64,000 nucleotides of DNA, from positions 6,386,001-6,450,000 of the forward strand of contig OZ004592.1 of NCBI GenBank assembly GCA_963924555.1, read 5' to 3'. The notes beneath the pieces were generated by a model that was given only the letters and a program-made list of their open reading frames with translations, had not been told where the DNA came from and searched no databases. The DNA is from Crambe crambe (lineage: Eukaryota; Porifera; Demospongiae; Poecilosclerida; Crambeidae). The position numbers and the translations under genes were made by a program. Shown in pieces: positions 27,301 through 50,452 of this stretch (positions are counted from its first letter, which is position 1; every line of letters begins with the position of its first letter).

Positions 27301-29083
27301 TCATCAGGATAATCACCTTGTCCATTTCGTGGTTTCCAAGGTTGTTGGTCATCAGGATAATCACCTAGTCCATCAGGATGATCACCTTGTCCATCAGGAT
27401 AATCATCTTGTCCATTCTGTGATTTCCAAGGTTGTTGGCCATCAGGATAATCACTTTGTCCATCAGGATAATCACCTTGTCCGTTCCGTGATTTCCAAGG
27501 TTGTTGGTCATCAGCAAGAATGGGATAGGTAAAATGCTGTTGTCCATTCCGTGGTTTCAAAGGTTGTTGGTCTTCAGCAAGCATGGGATAGGTATTAGAG
27601 CTAAAACAATTGCAACATTGACAGCAGCGGCAGCAGAAAAGCCCCTTTATCATTTTCTTAATGATTCTCCACATCCTACCCCTGCAAGTACTGAAAAAAA
27701 TATAAATTCCTTATTAATAAAACTCAAAGATTCTAGAATTGTTGATTTTACCTGGCTTCTTGGTATTTTTCCTTTTTTTTATCTCCACGATATTCTTTAT
27801 AAAGTATTATTAGACAGCAACAGAGTGCATACAATAGGCAAATAGGTGGAAGTAGACCAATAATGATAAGAAGAATTTTGACATTCCTTCTTTCAACCTC
27901 AGAGTTCAGAGAATGAATTGCTGGTACCACCGGATTCCCTACTGTAATGTAGGAGTACAATAGGAATTCAATAATGTTTTCCAATAATATTGACAAACCT
28001 GCTACAAATGAATCAGATGGTTCACTTGGTGTGAAGGTTATGGTTGAATCTCTACGCTGTTGATTAAATGATATCATAACTATAATAATGTTACATAATA
28101 CTTACCTTTGTGAATACCACAGTAACTACTCTATAAATTGCTCCATTCTTTAGTGCTCCGCCCATTAGATGTTCATCAAATTCTATGAAAGAAGGTAGGT
28201 CGTTTCCATATGATACCTGGAAGGAAATTGGCTGTTGCGACACTTTTTGAGCATATTCTAACGTGACAGGGGAGAGTTTTCCAAATGGTTCTGTAAGATC
28301 TCTATCGATTACTGGAAGTTCGCTGAGGAATATGTTGTCCATTACATGAAATTGTACTTTATATCCACTATACAAAATACATAATTATTAGTTTGTTTGC
28401 CTGTTGGGGACATAATATTTTTTTGTTCTTACGATAGTGGTCCATATTTGGAAGAGGAAGGCTTGAATAGGTCGATACGAGTGATTCCACTCTTTTTTGT
28501 TATGATAGGACTTTTAGGTTTTTCTGGAGCTGCAGTTTATGAGAGAATATTATTACAACAGAAAAAGTAAGTTTTATCATTACCTCCATAGTCGGTCATG
28601 AATGCTACAGGAATGCTGGTTCTTCCATCAAAAACTTGTGCATTCTCACTTACTCTCTCACTGATCATGCATGTATAGTTATAATTCGGTCTCAGGTCAC
28701 CAATTGTGACGTGTGTTATTCCATTGGGTACATACTGAGATCTAACATGTAATTCACTATTATGGACTTGATCAATTTTAACTCTTTCATAGTACTGATT
28801 CCCAGCACAGTGAATCTGTTAGACAGAATATGCAGGCTATAAATATAGCATTGAAGCTAGCCACTCCAATAATGAATTACCAGAAATTCTTCCACAGATA
28901 GTTCTGTAGTTTTCCAATCCAGCCGAGCAGAAGTTGATCCTATGTTACATACTTGGACATCATAGGGATGACCTGAGACTACAATGATAAAAATCCTTTT
29001 ATCATGTTGACTGTATCGGATATTAGATTACCTGACCAAATGAAGGTAAAAAAAATTAAATTGCCTATACTTAAACCCTCCAT
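24351..29083 (-). CDS. FN3-domain single-pass membrane receptor with a long repetitive cytoplasmic tail
   Basis: Eight exons: 29032-29083, 28881-28978, 28584-28815, 28433-28529, 28106-28367, 27999-28056, 27752-27941 and 24351-27681, giving ~1439 residues. Exon 1 is a signal peptide (MEGLSIGNLIFFTFIWS). The ectodomain has a first FN3 domain (DVQVCNIGSTSARLDW ... LRPNYNYTCMI) and a second, R-PTP-like one (YGPLSGYKVQF ... GAIYRVVTVVF). The TM helix (VKILLIIIGLLPPICLLYAL) is followed by a Cys cluster (CCRCCQCCNC), a probable palmitoylation site. The ~1100-residue tail, in one exon, is low-complexity repeats: GDYPDDQQP, SKQSLRS, SPSRQTGL, SQHAKSQHA, GRKNESQHGSPQSSVHHS and SRPAQDESQYRS. No kinase or phosphatase domain is present. 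The 57-base intron 27942-27998 is in frame and open, so it could be retained. Function unknown. Confidence 0.75.
25020..25620 (-). repeat. Coding minisatellite (SRPAQDESQYRSS units)
   Basis: About 14 tandem units of 33-45 bases with core GAGCTGGTCTAGA(C/T)GATG on the plus strand. On the minus strand they encode SRPAQ(D/N)E(S/P)QY(R/T) repeats in the receptor tail. Unit lengths are multiples of three, so the frame is kept. Confidence 0.85.
26330..26475 (-). repeat. Coding 15-bp minisatellite (SQHAK units)
   Basis: About nine tandem copies of CTGAGATTTGGCATG and close variants, encoding SQHAK/SQHAT pentapeptides in the receptor tail. Confidence 0.85.
27150..27560 (-). repeat. Coding minisatellite (GDYPDDQQPWKPRNGQ units)
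   Basis: Repeats built on ATCAGGATAATCACCTTGTCCATCC (plus strand) encode Asp/Tyr/Pro/Gln-rich units near the membrane end of the tail. Array copies vary in length by multiples of three. Confidence 0.8.
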
Positions 29084-29200
29084 GACTATGAGATGTTTCC
29101 TTTCGCTCTCCAAGACATTTTTTTTTTTTTGAAGTGCAACTAATAGCAACATGATGCCGTTTTACGCATGCGTGATAAATTGACCGCGGGGATTTTGAAA

Positions 29201-30513
29201 TTATATTATTTTTTCATAGATAGAATCAGCTAAAGAACAGGCTCTAGCCACCTCCTCGCAACAATCTATCCAATCCTGAGGAATCTTATCATAACCAAAA
29301 TATGCACCACCAATAGCACCAGCCATGCTGGCTATAGTGTCTGTGTCTCCCCCCAGGCTGATTGCATAAGGTACAAGTTCTTGAAATGATTTATCAGCAT
29401 GGCTCAAGAATGCGTAAATTGCACAAGGAACTGTTTCACCTATTCAAAATAAATAAATAAATAAAGTAATTATTATTTAGATATCTGAATACCTGCAAGT
29501 ACACCATGCCCAAGTAATTCTTGAACAGAATATGCTGATGGAGGCTCTTTCTCTAGCAAAAGCTCTTGAATTTGATGAAGTCGAGATGAACAGGTTGGCT
29601 GACCTTTGAAGTAGTTGATTCTAACTTTTGAAGCTTTCAAGAGTAGTGTATTATCACTCCTATACATGTCATTAAAATTTATGACTATAGTCGTGTATTT
29701 CCAACTAACATTTTTTCTCTAGCATCTTGATCCTTAGCCTCTAATTGATCAACAGGTTCAAATGGTTGAATGAACTCAGAAAGTTTTTTGATAAAATCAG
29801 CAGGATTCAACTGATCCATTTCTGCTTGCAGTGCAAACTTGATGGCAATAGCTTGTAGCATAGCATTATTAATCCCACTTGGATGAAAATGGGTCACCTT
29901 TGAGCTCTCAGTACATATCTGAAAAATTGTAATCAAAAATGGATTCCTCATAGCAAGTGGTGTATATTTTACCTGTATCAGGAGTTTATCATCTTTGAAG
30001 CCACACAAAGCAGCTGGGGAAATTCTCATTGCTGCTCCATTGCCACATGACCCTTGTCCATCGAATTGCTCACGTGCAGGAAGAAAGATATCACTGTATT
30101 TAGTGGTCTTGAGCTTGTAGAAAATGGTAGAGACACTTCTTCCATAACCACGTCGAGGATCATCATAGTACACCTTAGTAATCCTTCATATTTAATATCC
30201 AAAGGAATTTTTATTTAAAAAATCTTAAAAATAATAAAAACACCTACTTTCGAGCAAAGTGTGTTGGGCTAAATTTCCCACATTCCATTAAAGAATCTCC
30301 CAGAGCTAAAGTCAGAGCAGTATCATCTGTGTAGCTAATGAGAGGGCCCTTCCCAGACTTAGCTTCCTGGATTTGAGTCTGTATTTTCTTCTTCACTTCA
30401 TCCAAAGGATGTGATCCCTTCCAGGATTGCCTTTCCCAGTAAGCTCCCAGGCAGTCTCCAACCAATGCACCAACTATAGCGCCCCTGAACCGATTTTTAA
30501 GGTTGCTACCCAT
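29201..30513 (-). CDS. ADPRS: ADP-ribosylhydrolase ARH3-like
   Basis: Five exons: 30248-30513, 29973-30183, 29710-29918, 29493-29620 and 29201-29439, giving 350 residues (human ARH3 363). The motifs FRGAIVGALVGDCLGAYWE, YTDDTALTLALGDSL, DDPRRGYGRSVSTIF, GNGAAMRISP and SLGGDTDTIASMAGAIGGAY supply the Asp and Thr ligands of the two magnesium ions. The enzyme removes ADP-ribose from serine and hydrolyses poly(ADP-ribose) and O-acetyl-ADP-ribose in nucleus, cytosol and mitochondria. The ATG at 30513 (MGSNLKNRFRG) is chosen because homology begins just after it. An in-frame ATG at 30555 would add 14 residues. The 3' end lies 117 bases from the start codon of the next minus-strand gene. Confidence 0.92.
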
Positions 30514-30703
30514 AATGAAATTCGGGTAAGCCACACCCCTTTTCACATAAGCCACGCCCTCCTCGCATTGATCTCTTCATGTGAAAATTAATTGTATAAA
30601 GTGATGTGATGCAAAATTAATGATGATAATAAAAAAAGATGATAGACCTGTAGTAACTAGGATAAGGACTTATACAGCTATAGCAGCTCCTGAAGAGTTG
30701 TTT

Positions 30704-31562
30704 TTAGATGTCAGAAACAGTGGGAGTTGAAGTAGTAGTGGCAACTGAGGGACACCTCACCCCACATAGAATTGAAAGTCTTTTATTTTTAGGATTTCTA
30801 GCACCAATATCAGCCAAGTAATCTCTAGCAATGATGCCATTTCCTTCACATGGAATATTCTTCAAGACCCAGCCGGGAAGTGGGGCATGACGTTGACAGT
30901 TTCCTCTGCATACTTTACCGAGAAGAGAGAAGCTGTCCAACACATTTATAGACAACTCCACCTGGGTCTTCAGCTTGTCTACTTCTTCTTCAGTACAATT
31001 AAAAGAATCCATTCCCATCATTAATTTGATCTGCACAAAAAATACATAATTATAAATTTTTTGTTTTCACATAATATAAATCATACACTTACCCAATTAC
31101 AAGTATCATTAACAACTGCTTCAATAACAACAATGGCCGCTTCTTCTTCTTGAGACTCAGCAGCTAAAAAATTGAGTGAGCGTTGTTTTTGGAAAAGAGA
31201 AGACAGTGAATTGATGGTCTTTAACAATCTTTCCCTTCTTCTTGATGGAGGTGAGATTATATTCTGTGCCTGAAGAAGCAATGATCAGTTAGTCTCTGAA
31301 TTTAGCTGGCTGGGTGATTTATTTTATTTCATGAACACAAACTTACCTCAAGGATTTTGTTGCCCAAGTCCAATCCAACGTATAGCTCAAATTCTATGTC
31401 TGCAAGATGCCTTGTGTCTGGGTGATCCAGGCTTCCCTGAGTATCACTGGGGTTACATGTACACTGCAGAACCAGTATACCAGCCAAGATAGTAGCTGCA
31501 AAAACACTGGATACAGATTGGAAAATAGCCATTGGGAAAATGATTTGAAGGCTGTTGAGCAC
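30704..31562 (-). CDS. Predicted secreted small Cys-containing protein, unknown family
   Basis: Exons 31347-31562 (or from ATG 31532), 31093-31269 and 30704-31030 give 239 or 229 residues. From MAIFQSVSSVFAATILAGIL a signal peptide is predicted, with cleavage near LQCTC. The middle is Glu/Ala-rich and helical (AAESQEEEAAIVVIEAV). The last exon holds six Cys in close order (NC, VCRGNC, PCEGNG, CGVRC), which could form a disulfide knot. Both intron boundaries are phase 0 GT-AG. A TATA box (TATATAAA, plus 31635-31642) lies upstream, suggesting a tightly regulated, highly expressed gene. No homologue is recognised. Confidence 0.7.
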
Positions 31563-31634
31563 TGTGTTGTGTTAAAAAGTTGTTTGTATCTTGATTGAAG
31601 ATTGAAGTTGTGAGCAAGACCTACCCGAGCTTCC

Positions 31635-31642
31635 TTTATATA
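31635..31642 (-). promoter_or_regulatory. TATA box of the secreted-protein gene
   Basis: TATATAAAGG on the minus strand, about 75 bases before the ATG at 31562. The spacing is normal for a TATA promoter with a short leader. Confidence 0.55.
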
Positions 31643-31816
31643 GCCTATAGACTCTACCCCCGTTATTTTAATGAAATTACATGCGCTATTTAGTACACAT
31701 AGAGAAGCGAGCTAGTTGCACGCGCACGCTATTAATTTTATACATTACAAAAAATAATGTTATTTTAATAACAATAATGTGCAGTACACTACAAAATTAA
31801 TCCTTTTCGGTTTCAT

Positions 31817-42235
<10,419 letters not shown>

Positions 42236-42362
42236 CTTTTTACTCGAATATAACCTCCCTACACACAGAGAACTCGAGCAGAACTAGCTAGCTAGCTAGA
42301 GCTACTCCACATACGGGTCGTCACCAGTAAAAACTCTGCACACGTGGTGTACGTACGTCAAG
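42236..42362. promoter_or_regulatory. Bidirectional promoter region, NUP214 / RRP12
   Basis: 127 bases separate the divergent start codons. The spacer includes AGCTAGCTAGCTAGAGC and CACACGTGGTGTACGTAC with an E-box (CACGTG) near 42341. Both products are core growth genes, and E-box control of ribosome biogenesis genes by Myc-type factors is known in animals. The link here is an inference. Confidence 0.45.
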
Positions 42363-45300
42363 ATGGGCAAGATGGCCAGCCGTACTCGAGTAAAAGGTGC
42401 AAAAGGAAAGCGATGGGGGAAGGGCCAAAGCAGCAGTAGCAATCCCCAGACCAAAAAACACCGCGCTGCTGCCAAGGGAAGATTCAGTAACCACCTAGCA
42501 CAAACTGGGAGCTACCAGCAAGGAGGAGGAGGAGTTCCACTCACAACAGATGCTCTTGCTTCCCATGATGCTATTCAAGGAAAAAAGGACGAGTTCCAAT
42601 TGAATAAGTAATGAATTATACACTGGGGGTCCAGTTACATTATATTGACATGCCCCCTTTCCATAATAGTGAGCTCTTATCCAATGTTGCTGTGGAGGGG
42701 GAGGAACCAGAGGAAGAATGTGAAGATGAGGACACGCCCTCTCTCTCATTGGCGTCGACTAGCACAGCATACAGTCTGATAGAGACAGCACATCCTGTGT
42801 TCAGTCGAGTGAAGAGACTCTGGCATTCTACTCTGGAGAGCCACAGAGAGGTACAATATAGGGGGGACAGGGGTGAGTGGGTTGGTTCCCCCTCCCAATA
42901 TAGGGGGGACAGGGGTGAGTGGGTTGGTTTCCCCTCCCAATTTGAGCACATCACATCTTGTTCTCTTCAAAATGACATTGTAGAGTGGCCATTTATTATT
43001 TTCCTTGATCATCCTTGTCTCTTTCTCTTTCAGATATGTGCAGTGTTAGCCGCAGTGTCAGAGGTAAGATACAGTAGTGCTTGTAGACACAGTAGGATTA
43101 CTTCACACACATAGTAAAGCTTTATACATACTGTAGAGGCTTACAGATATTGATATGCACTACACTTCATACACACGACATACACCTGGGCAGGTCATTA
43201 AAAGCAGTGGTGGTAGTGATGTGGTGACCGAGTACTTTGGGGTGCTGGTGAGTAGATCTGAAAGAGGGGTGAGAGATTGGGCTTTTGACCTTAATTTGCA
43301 TTTTCGAATCAAAGGTGACTGCTTTGGAGTCCACAGATGATGAGAAGTCCATCACCGCTATCGCATACCTCCTCAGCATCGTCATGACAAAGTAAGAATG
43401 AACTGAGCTGGATCCAGCTTCTAGTCCATGAAAAGAACAGGGCCTAGACTAAGAACCAGATCTTAGCTTTGTGATGATCATATAGTTGTTATTATTGTTT
43501 GTGCAGAGTGCGAGCTGAAGTTCTGCAAGTGAGATACAGTACTGTGTGTAAAGTCATTGCAGACAAACTTGCAAAATACGAGATGTCAGATTCCACTTCT
43601 CTGCTAAAATCAGTGAGTCTCTTCTTTTTTTTTTTTTCTTCTTTCCTTTCCTTTTGGATATGGAGCTATAAATGTCATCTCGATAGCTGGTCAGCTGCTT
43701 GACAACACTTCTTGGGGCTCAGGTGGGCACTATGTGGCATGAAAGCTACACTCGGAGGGTATTTCAAACTCTTCTTAATTATACCATCCATCCTAAACCT
43801 AAAGTAAGTTTCTAAGAAATCTCACAGAGGGCTTATTGAACTTTTATAATCAAAAAGTTGCGTAAAGTTTCTCAAACTGGTCTGGCTTCCATGTTGAAGG
43901 AGGGAACATTGAGTGGTGATTTCCATCCAGCTGCACGACTAACTGCCACTCACTGCCTCCATGTTATTGAGAAAGGAAATACAGAAACGACAACACTTCA
44001 TGTACTGGGCATGCTCAAAGACTGCATGGCTAACATGAACACTGGTGTGAGTGCATGCATGGATGTCGTCATATTGATTGCTGGTCAATCCTATTCCTCC
44101 TCAGCATATCAAATCTCTCTGTGGACTCATTCTGAAGCTCATTTCAATTGGAAATTCAGTGAGTAGATATTATGTGTATAAAGTGACACTTATCTCGTTT
44201 TGGATCAGGTGATGCGCTCCACAGCATTCAAAGCGTTACATGGTCTCTTCTCATCAGTGGCTGGGCCACAGGGACTTACCCATGAAGACAATACCAGATT
44301 GATATCAGTAATGAACATTATGCCTGGTTAAATAGCACTATGAATTCTGAATTTTTATTTTCATGCTAGGATTTGTATGATTTTCAACCTAGTTTGGTGG
44401 ATGTTCAGTTGCTGAATGCATGGCTGACTGTGATGGAGGCTGCTCATAATCGTCTCTTTGACACCAACAGGGACCTCTGTTTGAAGCACCTTCCCAAGTT
44501 ATTCACCCTCGCTATGGAGTGTTTGATGACCGACAAGGCCTTTGTGAAGAAGACAGTCGCATCCCTCCTGGAGGTACATCCAATTACCCCATTAGGGTCA
44601 CCTTGAGGAGAATTTTTGCTACAGGGAATTCTCAAGAATCTTGGAAGAGGAGACTTGTTGGAAAATGACCAGAAGTGTGACAGTGTTGCAAAGAAGGTTG
44701 ATGTGGATGGTAAGATGGCCAACATTGAAGCCATGTTCAGGTGAATAGTCCCAAGAAGAGAATTCTTCCTTCAGAAAGTAGGACGCCTTATTATTATCAT
44801 TTCCAGGGCCGTCGAGCATGGTCTCAAATACAAGCTCCTGTCATCCTGGAACTATGTACTTTCAGTTTTGGCCACCTTTTACCAAGTAGCAGGGAAGAAC
44901 AAAGCATGCCAAAGGTTTATGACACGGGTTAGTGAACAAGCTCACCATCTCTTGCTCATTCCATTTCCTCCCCTCCCTCAAGACATTGATATCACTTTGT
45001 GAATTAAGGAGTACTCCCAATTTCCCCTTTTGTGACGAACTGGACTCTGCCTTCGGATCAGCCATTAAGTCCATGGGACCAAGGTAATGACCCCTCCCCC
45101 TTCCTTCCCCTTGGTAGCCCCACCCATTTCTATTCTCAATGTTTCAGGGTGGTCTTGAATGCTGTTCCACTGAAACTTGACGTGGAAACCAAGTCATGTG
45201 ACTTTCCTCGTAGCTGGATTCTGCCTGTCTTGAAGGATCATGTAGAACATACTGAGTTAGGCTACTTCAAAGCTGCTATGCTACCTATGGCAGACATGCT

Positions 45301-48300
45301 TGAGGCAAGAGGTGGGTGTGTCTAATAATCACATGACAGTCATGTGATGGAGGTAATTATAGGAAAGAAATACCTGCAAGCTGGAAGACCATTGGAAGGA
45401 AAATTGTATAACACACTGCAGATCCAAGTTCGTATTTTTGACACACTATGGTTCTTACATGAACTATGAATGCAATTATTTCTAGGTGTGGTCTTTGTTG
45501 CCTGGCTTTTGCAGTGAACCAGTGGATCTTAGCGAGTCTTTTGGCCCCCTGGTACCCACCCTGGAGACAACACTCAAACAGAAGGTGGAGCTTCGTCAAA
45601 TAGTTTGTCAAGCCTTGAAGCAGCTGGTCAATCAGAGCACCACACATGGTATGATGTGAAGTTGCTATTACCTTCTTGAGTGTTACGCTTGTGAATTCTT
45701 CTCTAGATGAGGACAAGCCTGTTCTTGCCCAGTTTTGCAAAAATTTCCTTCCTATTTTGTTCAGCTTGTATACCTCTTCTCCTGAGGAGGAGGAAGAGGG
45801 GAAGAGGTTGTATCTTTTGGACTGCATCAAGGCATACATCTCTATCACTGGTGTGTGGATGTACTTAGGAACTTTTTTTTTTTTTTTTTTTTTTTTGTAA
45901 TTTTTTTGAAAATAAAATTATCATTCATTCCATGATTTTCTTCACCTTTCAGGTTCAAAGCTTGTGGAAAAATTTTTCTCCCGACTCATGGCCAAGTTGA
46001 AGGCTGGAAATGAGCCATCTGCCAAACACTATCTTCTGGACCTGGCCATGGTCTTCGTTCCTCACCTCTCTAAGTCGTCTCTTACCTCCATCTTTACCTT
46101 CATTTCTCCTCTTCTTGATGTAAGTGCCTCATCCAGTCTCGTGAAACCCTAATGTACTCTTGACTTTATCAGAGTGCAGATGCCACCCTCCAGAAGAAGG
46201 CTTATGGTTGTTTGGAGGTGATCTTATCCGTCACAAACTCAGAACATCGGCAATTCCAGACTGAAAACTTGAGTACTTTGAGGAAATTTTTGGTGGAATC
46301 TCTCTCCACTATTAGTGCCGGTTCAAAGAAGGTGAGTCATATCATTCTCTCTACTGCTACGTCTTATAAATATGATGTAGCCACGGTTACGATGTCTGCT
46401 GCACATGACTGAACACATGGTGTCAGAGGAGAGTTCAGAGTTCATCACCACTATTATTCCCGAGGTACGACTTTCGAAGGTTGCTCCTCCAAAGGGGGAA
46501 GACCCTGATTCTGATTACTGTTTGACTTTTCATCTCCCAAAGGTCATTCTTTGTATCAAGGAGGTGAATGAGAAAGCAAGAGTGCTGGCATGCAAATTAG
46601 TCATCAGCCTTGGCTATGCTGCTCAACGTTGCTTTAAAAAGACCCCTGAAGGTATAATACAATTAGAGAATGTCCTGGTTTCCATTTAGTGTGTCTCCTT
46701 CATTAGAGTCAGTGACTCAATTCTTTACGTTGGTTTTGGCGGGACTCGCAGGGTCAACTAGAATGGTGTCCTGTACGCTCCTGGCTCTCTCAAGACTTGT
46801 CTACGAATTCCATGGTTAATACCACCTGATGCACCTCATAAAACTTCATAACCTATCTCTCTCCCCATCTTCACAGATCTATTAGGGATTGAGCTGGTTA
46901 AAAAGCTGCTCTCCAGCACTCTTGTTTTCTTATCATCCAAGGCTAGGGAAGTGGTGCGCTCAAATCTGATTCTGATCAAAGTCATCATAGGCATTTTACC
47001 TCCACATGAACTAGAACCTCATGTGGAGCCGATGGTGAGCAGGAGGACTAACTGAATGATCACCCACACACACACACACACACACTGGAGTCATAAAGTT
47101 CTCCCTTTTTTCCTTCTTGTTTAGGTAAAGAGTATTTTAAGTTGGGGAGAGAACAAGCGCAATCACTTCCGTCTCAAATCTCGTGCCATACTGGAGAGGT
47201 TGATCAGGAAGCTCGACTACTCTCTTGTCTCCAGTTTCGTGCCAAAGAATCATCAGAAACTCATTGCCCATATAAGGAAGATGAACGAGAGGCACAGGAG
47301 GAAGAGGAACAATGAGGAGGAGGAGGAGGAAGGGAAGGAAAGCAGTGGAGAGCCAACTAAAAGGAGACACAGGCCTAAGTAAGGGACAAAGGTCGTCTTA
47401 ATTAACAAATAGGGATGGCTCCTATTCATCATCCAAATATAGTCAACAGGTAGTCACATGATCTCCAAATAGTCAAAGGTAGTCATCACGTGATCTTCAG
47501 TCTAGTAATAGACAAGCAGTCACATGATCAGATTTCCTGGTATTTAGATATGAAGAATTATTGTACTCGAGTGAGGAAGAGGAGAAAGGTGAAGACTTCC
47601 AAGAGAAAAGAAGTAAGAAACTGATGAAGAAGAGCATAGGGAGCAGTAGTAAAAGTGCTGTCAAGGAAGGCAAAGCTTGGATCAAAGAAAGTGCTGAGGA
47701 TGACCCTATTAATTTCATGGACCCTTTGGTTGTAAAAAGTGTAGTGGGTAAGAATCATTAATTTGTTAGCACTTGGAGGTGATTATTAACTTGTGGCCCT
47801 CCAGCTACTGATCCTGCAAAGATGAAGAAGTCCCGAAAATCAAGTATTAATCCATTCAAGACTGACAAGGAAGGAAGACTGGTGATCATGGATGAGAGTC
47901 AGAGTGCTGGTTTCATGGAAGAGGACAGTACTCCTACAGAGGAGGAAGCCATGGTTGTGGACATCAAGGTATGCATCCAAGTTTTTAAGGTGTCATGATT
48001 TGTGTGATCACTTCCTTGGACCCTCATGTGTAGAAGGGACGAAAACGGAGCAGAAGTGATTACAAGGCTGAGGAGGACGAGGACGGAGAACTAGATTACC
48101 ACCCCAAGGGTTTTTCTGGTGGGCATGGAATTCATCGTACTGATGCTCAGAAGCACGACTTTAAGAAGCATGGCTCAGAGTTCAAGGCCAAGGTAATTGT
48201 GTGCAAAAGCATATCAGGTTTCTTTTACACTGTCCAGCTCAAAGCATACTTGAATATATCACATCTAAATGAAGGAGTTAGCCTTGCCCATTTTGTACCT

Positions 48301-48528
48301 ATGCCTCTGGTATACACTGACTGTGTATTTTACCATCTATATTTACAGAAGGCCAAAGGGGATGTGAAGAAGAAAGGTCAGTTGGACCCATATGCTTATA
48401 TCCCACTCAACAGGGAGAAGCTTAACAGGAGAAAGCGGGCCAAATTGAAAGGAGAATTCTCAGGACTGATGAAGAAAGCAGCCAAGGGTTCAGCTTCTGG
48501 CACCAAGCAGCGCCATAAAAGGAAATGA
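42363..48528 (+). CDS. RRP12: RRP12-like ribosome biogenesis protein
   Basis: About 25 exons from ATG 42363 (first exon to 42607) to TGA 48526-48528. The N-terminus is basic ([19 protein letters not shown]). [74 protein letters not shown] and [20 protein letters not shown] match the HEAT-repeat body of RRP12 in order. The C-terminal NUC173-type tail ends [20 protein letters not shown] followed by [11 protein letters not shown]. The protein acts in the nucleolus in maturation and export of 40S and 60S precursors. I fixed the first few and last exons; internal ones, especially around 43620-43730, are approximate. AATAAA is at 48592-48597. Confidence 0.92.
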
Positions 48529-48608
48529 CAGTCTAGCTGTTTAACTCTTCACTCAACTCTATCATGTGTCTCAGTATTTTGATCAGATGAGAATAAAACA
48601 AATTTAAG

Positions 48609-50265
48609 TCATGCTTTCAACTTTGCTCGTGGTTCCAATTCAGTCTCATACTCTATCTCAAGTACAGGTTTCCTAGTTCTCTTCCTCCCAATAACGAGCC
48701 TTTCTTCTTCATCTGTTTCACTCTCTACTGCACTGGAGAAACTCTCTCTACGATCTTCCTCCGTCTTCAAAGAACCCCAATCCTCAATGTCACTCAAATC
48801 ACTCTCTTCTATCTCGTCATCTGCAACAAATTCAGGACCACTCTCTTCCTCCTCCTGTATGTACATGTATACAGGTCTAATGAATTAGACATGTGATTCA
48901 CATGTGACTATCACATGACTCACTTCCTCTTCCAGTTCTAATTCCTCTTCCTCTAATGCCTTTTCAAAGGCTGAAGATGGAAAGTTGTATATATCTCCAT
49001 ACTAAAATAACACAACAGACAGTTACTCTGTAAAGTGTTTTGATCAAGTTTTGCTTACTGTTCCCTTTTTCAGTCTTTCCAGCAGCTCTTTCTCAATGGC
49101 AGTATCTAACCTTGCAGCAATCAGAGCTTTGGCCTATTATGAAAAAGAGGTCATTATTATGCTGTAAATACAGACCAGACCAATGTACCTCTCTTCTCTT
49201 TTCTCGTTTTTCTACTTTAGTATTTAAGGGGATTAACTTCTTTCTGCAGGTACGACAAGAACTCTATCACATGCACACGTGTGCAACAAACAGCACTTGC
49301 ATACTTACTGAGTTTTGAGCTTTAGTTTTCTCATTCTGACCAAATACTACAAGCAGTGATGATGACACAATCACAACATGTACAGTATAAACAGCAAGGG
49401 GTGTGTGTTGTTACCTGGGTGATCTTTGTGAAGCGTTGCTTGCATTTATGGATGAGGAATTTGGGCCAATAAATCAAATGGGTATCAATCTGTATAATTA
49501 TTACAGACTCTTTTTAACAGGTTTAATAACAGGCTTGACCACTACAATCCAATACATTCCACAACCAACCACCGGCTAATTTTTTTCCAACTTAATGGCT
49601 ACAGTGTGTAATCACAAGTAATAGTAAAATCCTGACCTGTTTCAGAGCCGTTTCATAATTCTTGGACAGCTTAACCCTCTCCCACATCTTAACTGGCTGG
49701 TGGGCCCTCTCAATGGTCTTCATGTACAAGTACACTAAACCTACACAAAGGTCAAGGGTGCTGCATACTGAGTGCAATTGAGTCGTCATGACTGTCCACT
49801 AGACTACCACCTCATTTTTGTCTGACCCCAGCCAATCGCTACTGGCAACAACATAGCCTGCCCAGACATAAAAAATCCCATTACGATTATTGCCGGTTAT
49901 ATGGGGAAATGCCTGGTGTCAAATCTGTTTCAAGCTAGCACTGTGCCATTAGACAACTGTAATGGCTAACCGTCATGTTCTCGTATGGTGGCATATCTGC
50001 TGTTGGCAAGAGGGCACGCCTGCTTAGAACACAAACCTGTGACATTGTACTCATTTCTACAAAACGTCTGTGAGTTGGTTCTAATGTGTGCATGAAAAAA
50101 ATTAATATTAAGTCATGATAAACCACCCTTAAGGTCCTTACTTTGCTTTAAAGGAGCAAAATCCGTTCTTGATAACTCCCCATATCACCTAAGGGATGGA
50201 GTATGCTGCAACTAATGTCATCAGAGCATGCAGTTAGTACGGTCACTCACTTCATCACTTTGCAT
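48609..50265 (-). CDS. MAK16: MAK16 ribosome biogenesis factor
   Basis: Ten exons: 50251-50265, 50142-50188, 49971-50080, 49637-49740, 49415-49489, 49309-49346, 49189-49243, 49059-49133, 48924-49001 and 48609-48854, giving 280 residues. The sequence follows the family from MQSDEVIWG through [92 protein letters not shown] to an acidic tail ([22 protein letters not shown]) and [11 protein letters not shown]. The Cys cluster near the N-terminus binds zinc in the family. It is required for 60S subunit assembly in the nucleolus. It ends 80 bases from RRP12, another ribosome-assembly gene, tail to tail. Confidence 0.93.
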
Positions 50266-50452
50266 CTTGACCACGTGGCTAGGGTCGAAGTTCATGTGGT
50301 GCGCTCTATTTAAAGTGTATTGTTGTTTTTGTGCTTCCATTATACAGCTTATTCTGGCCTGATTCGGGTGAGTTGCTGCGTATACAGAGACGATATGCAA
50401 TGATTTAACATGCCATACATCAAATAGATTTCTCGTTCCGGTGTAAATCAAG
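50266..50452. promoter_or_regulatory. Bidirectional promoter region, MAK16 / ATP5MK
   Basis: 187 bases between divergent start codons. No TATA box was identified. Confidence 0.4.
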
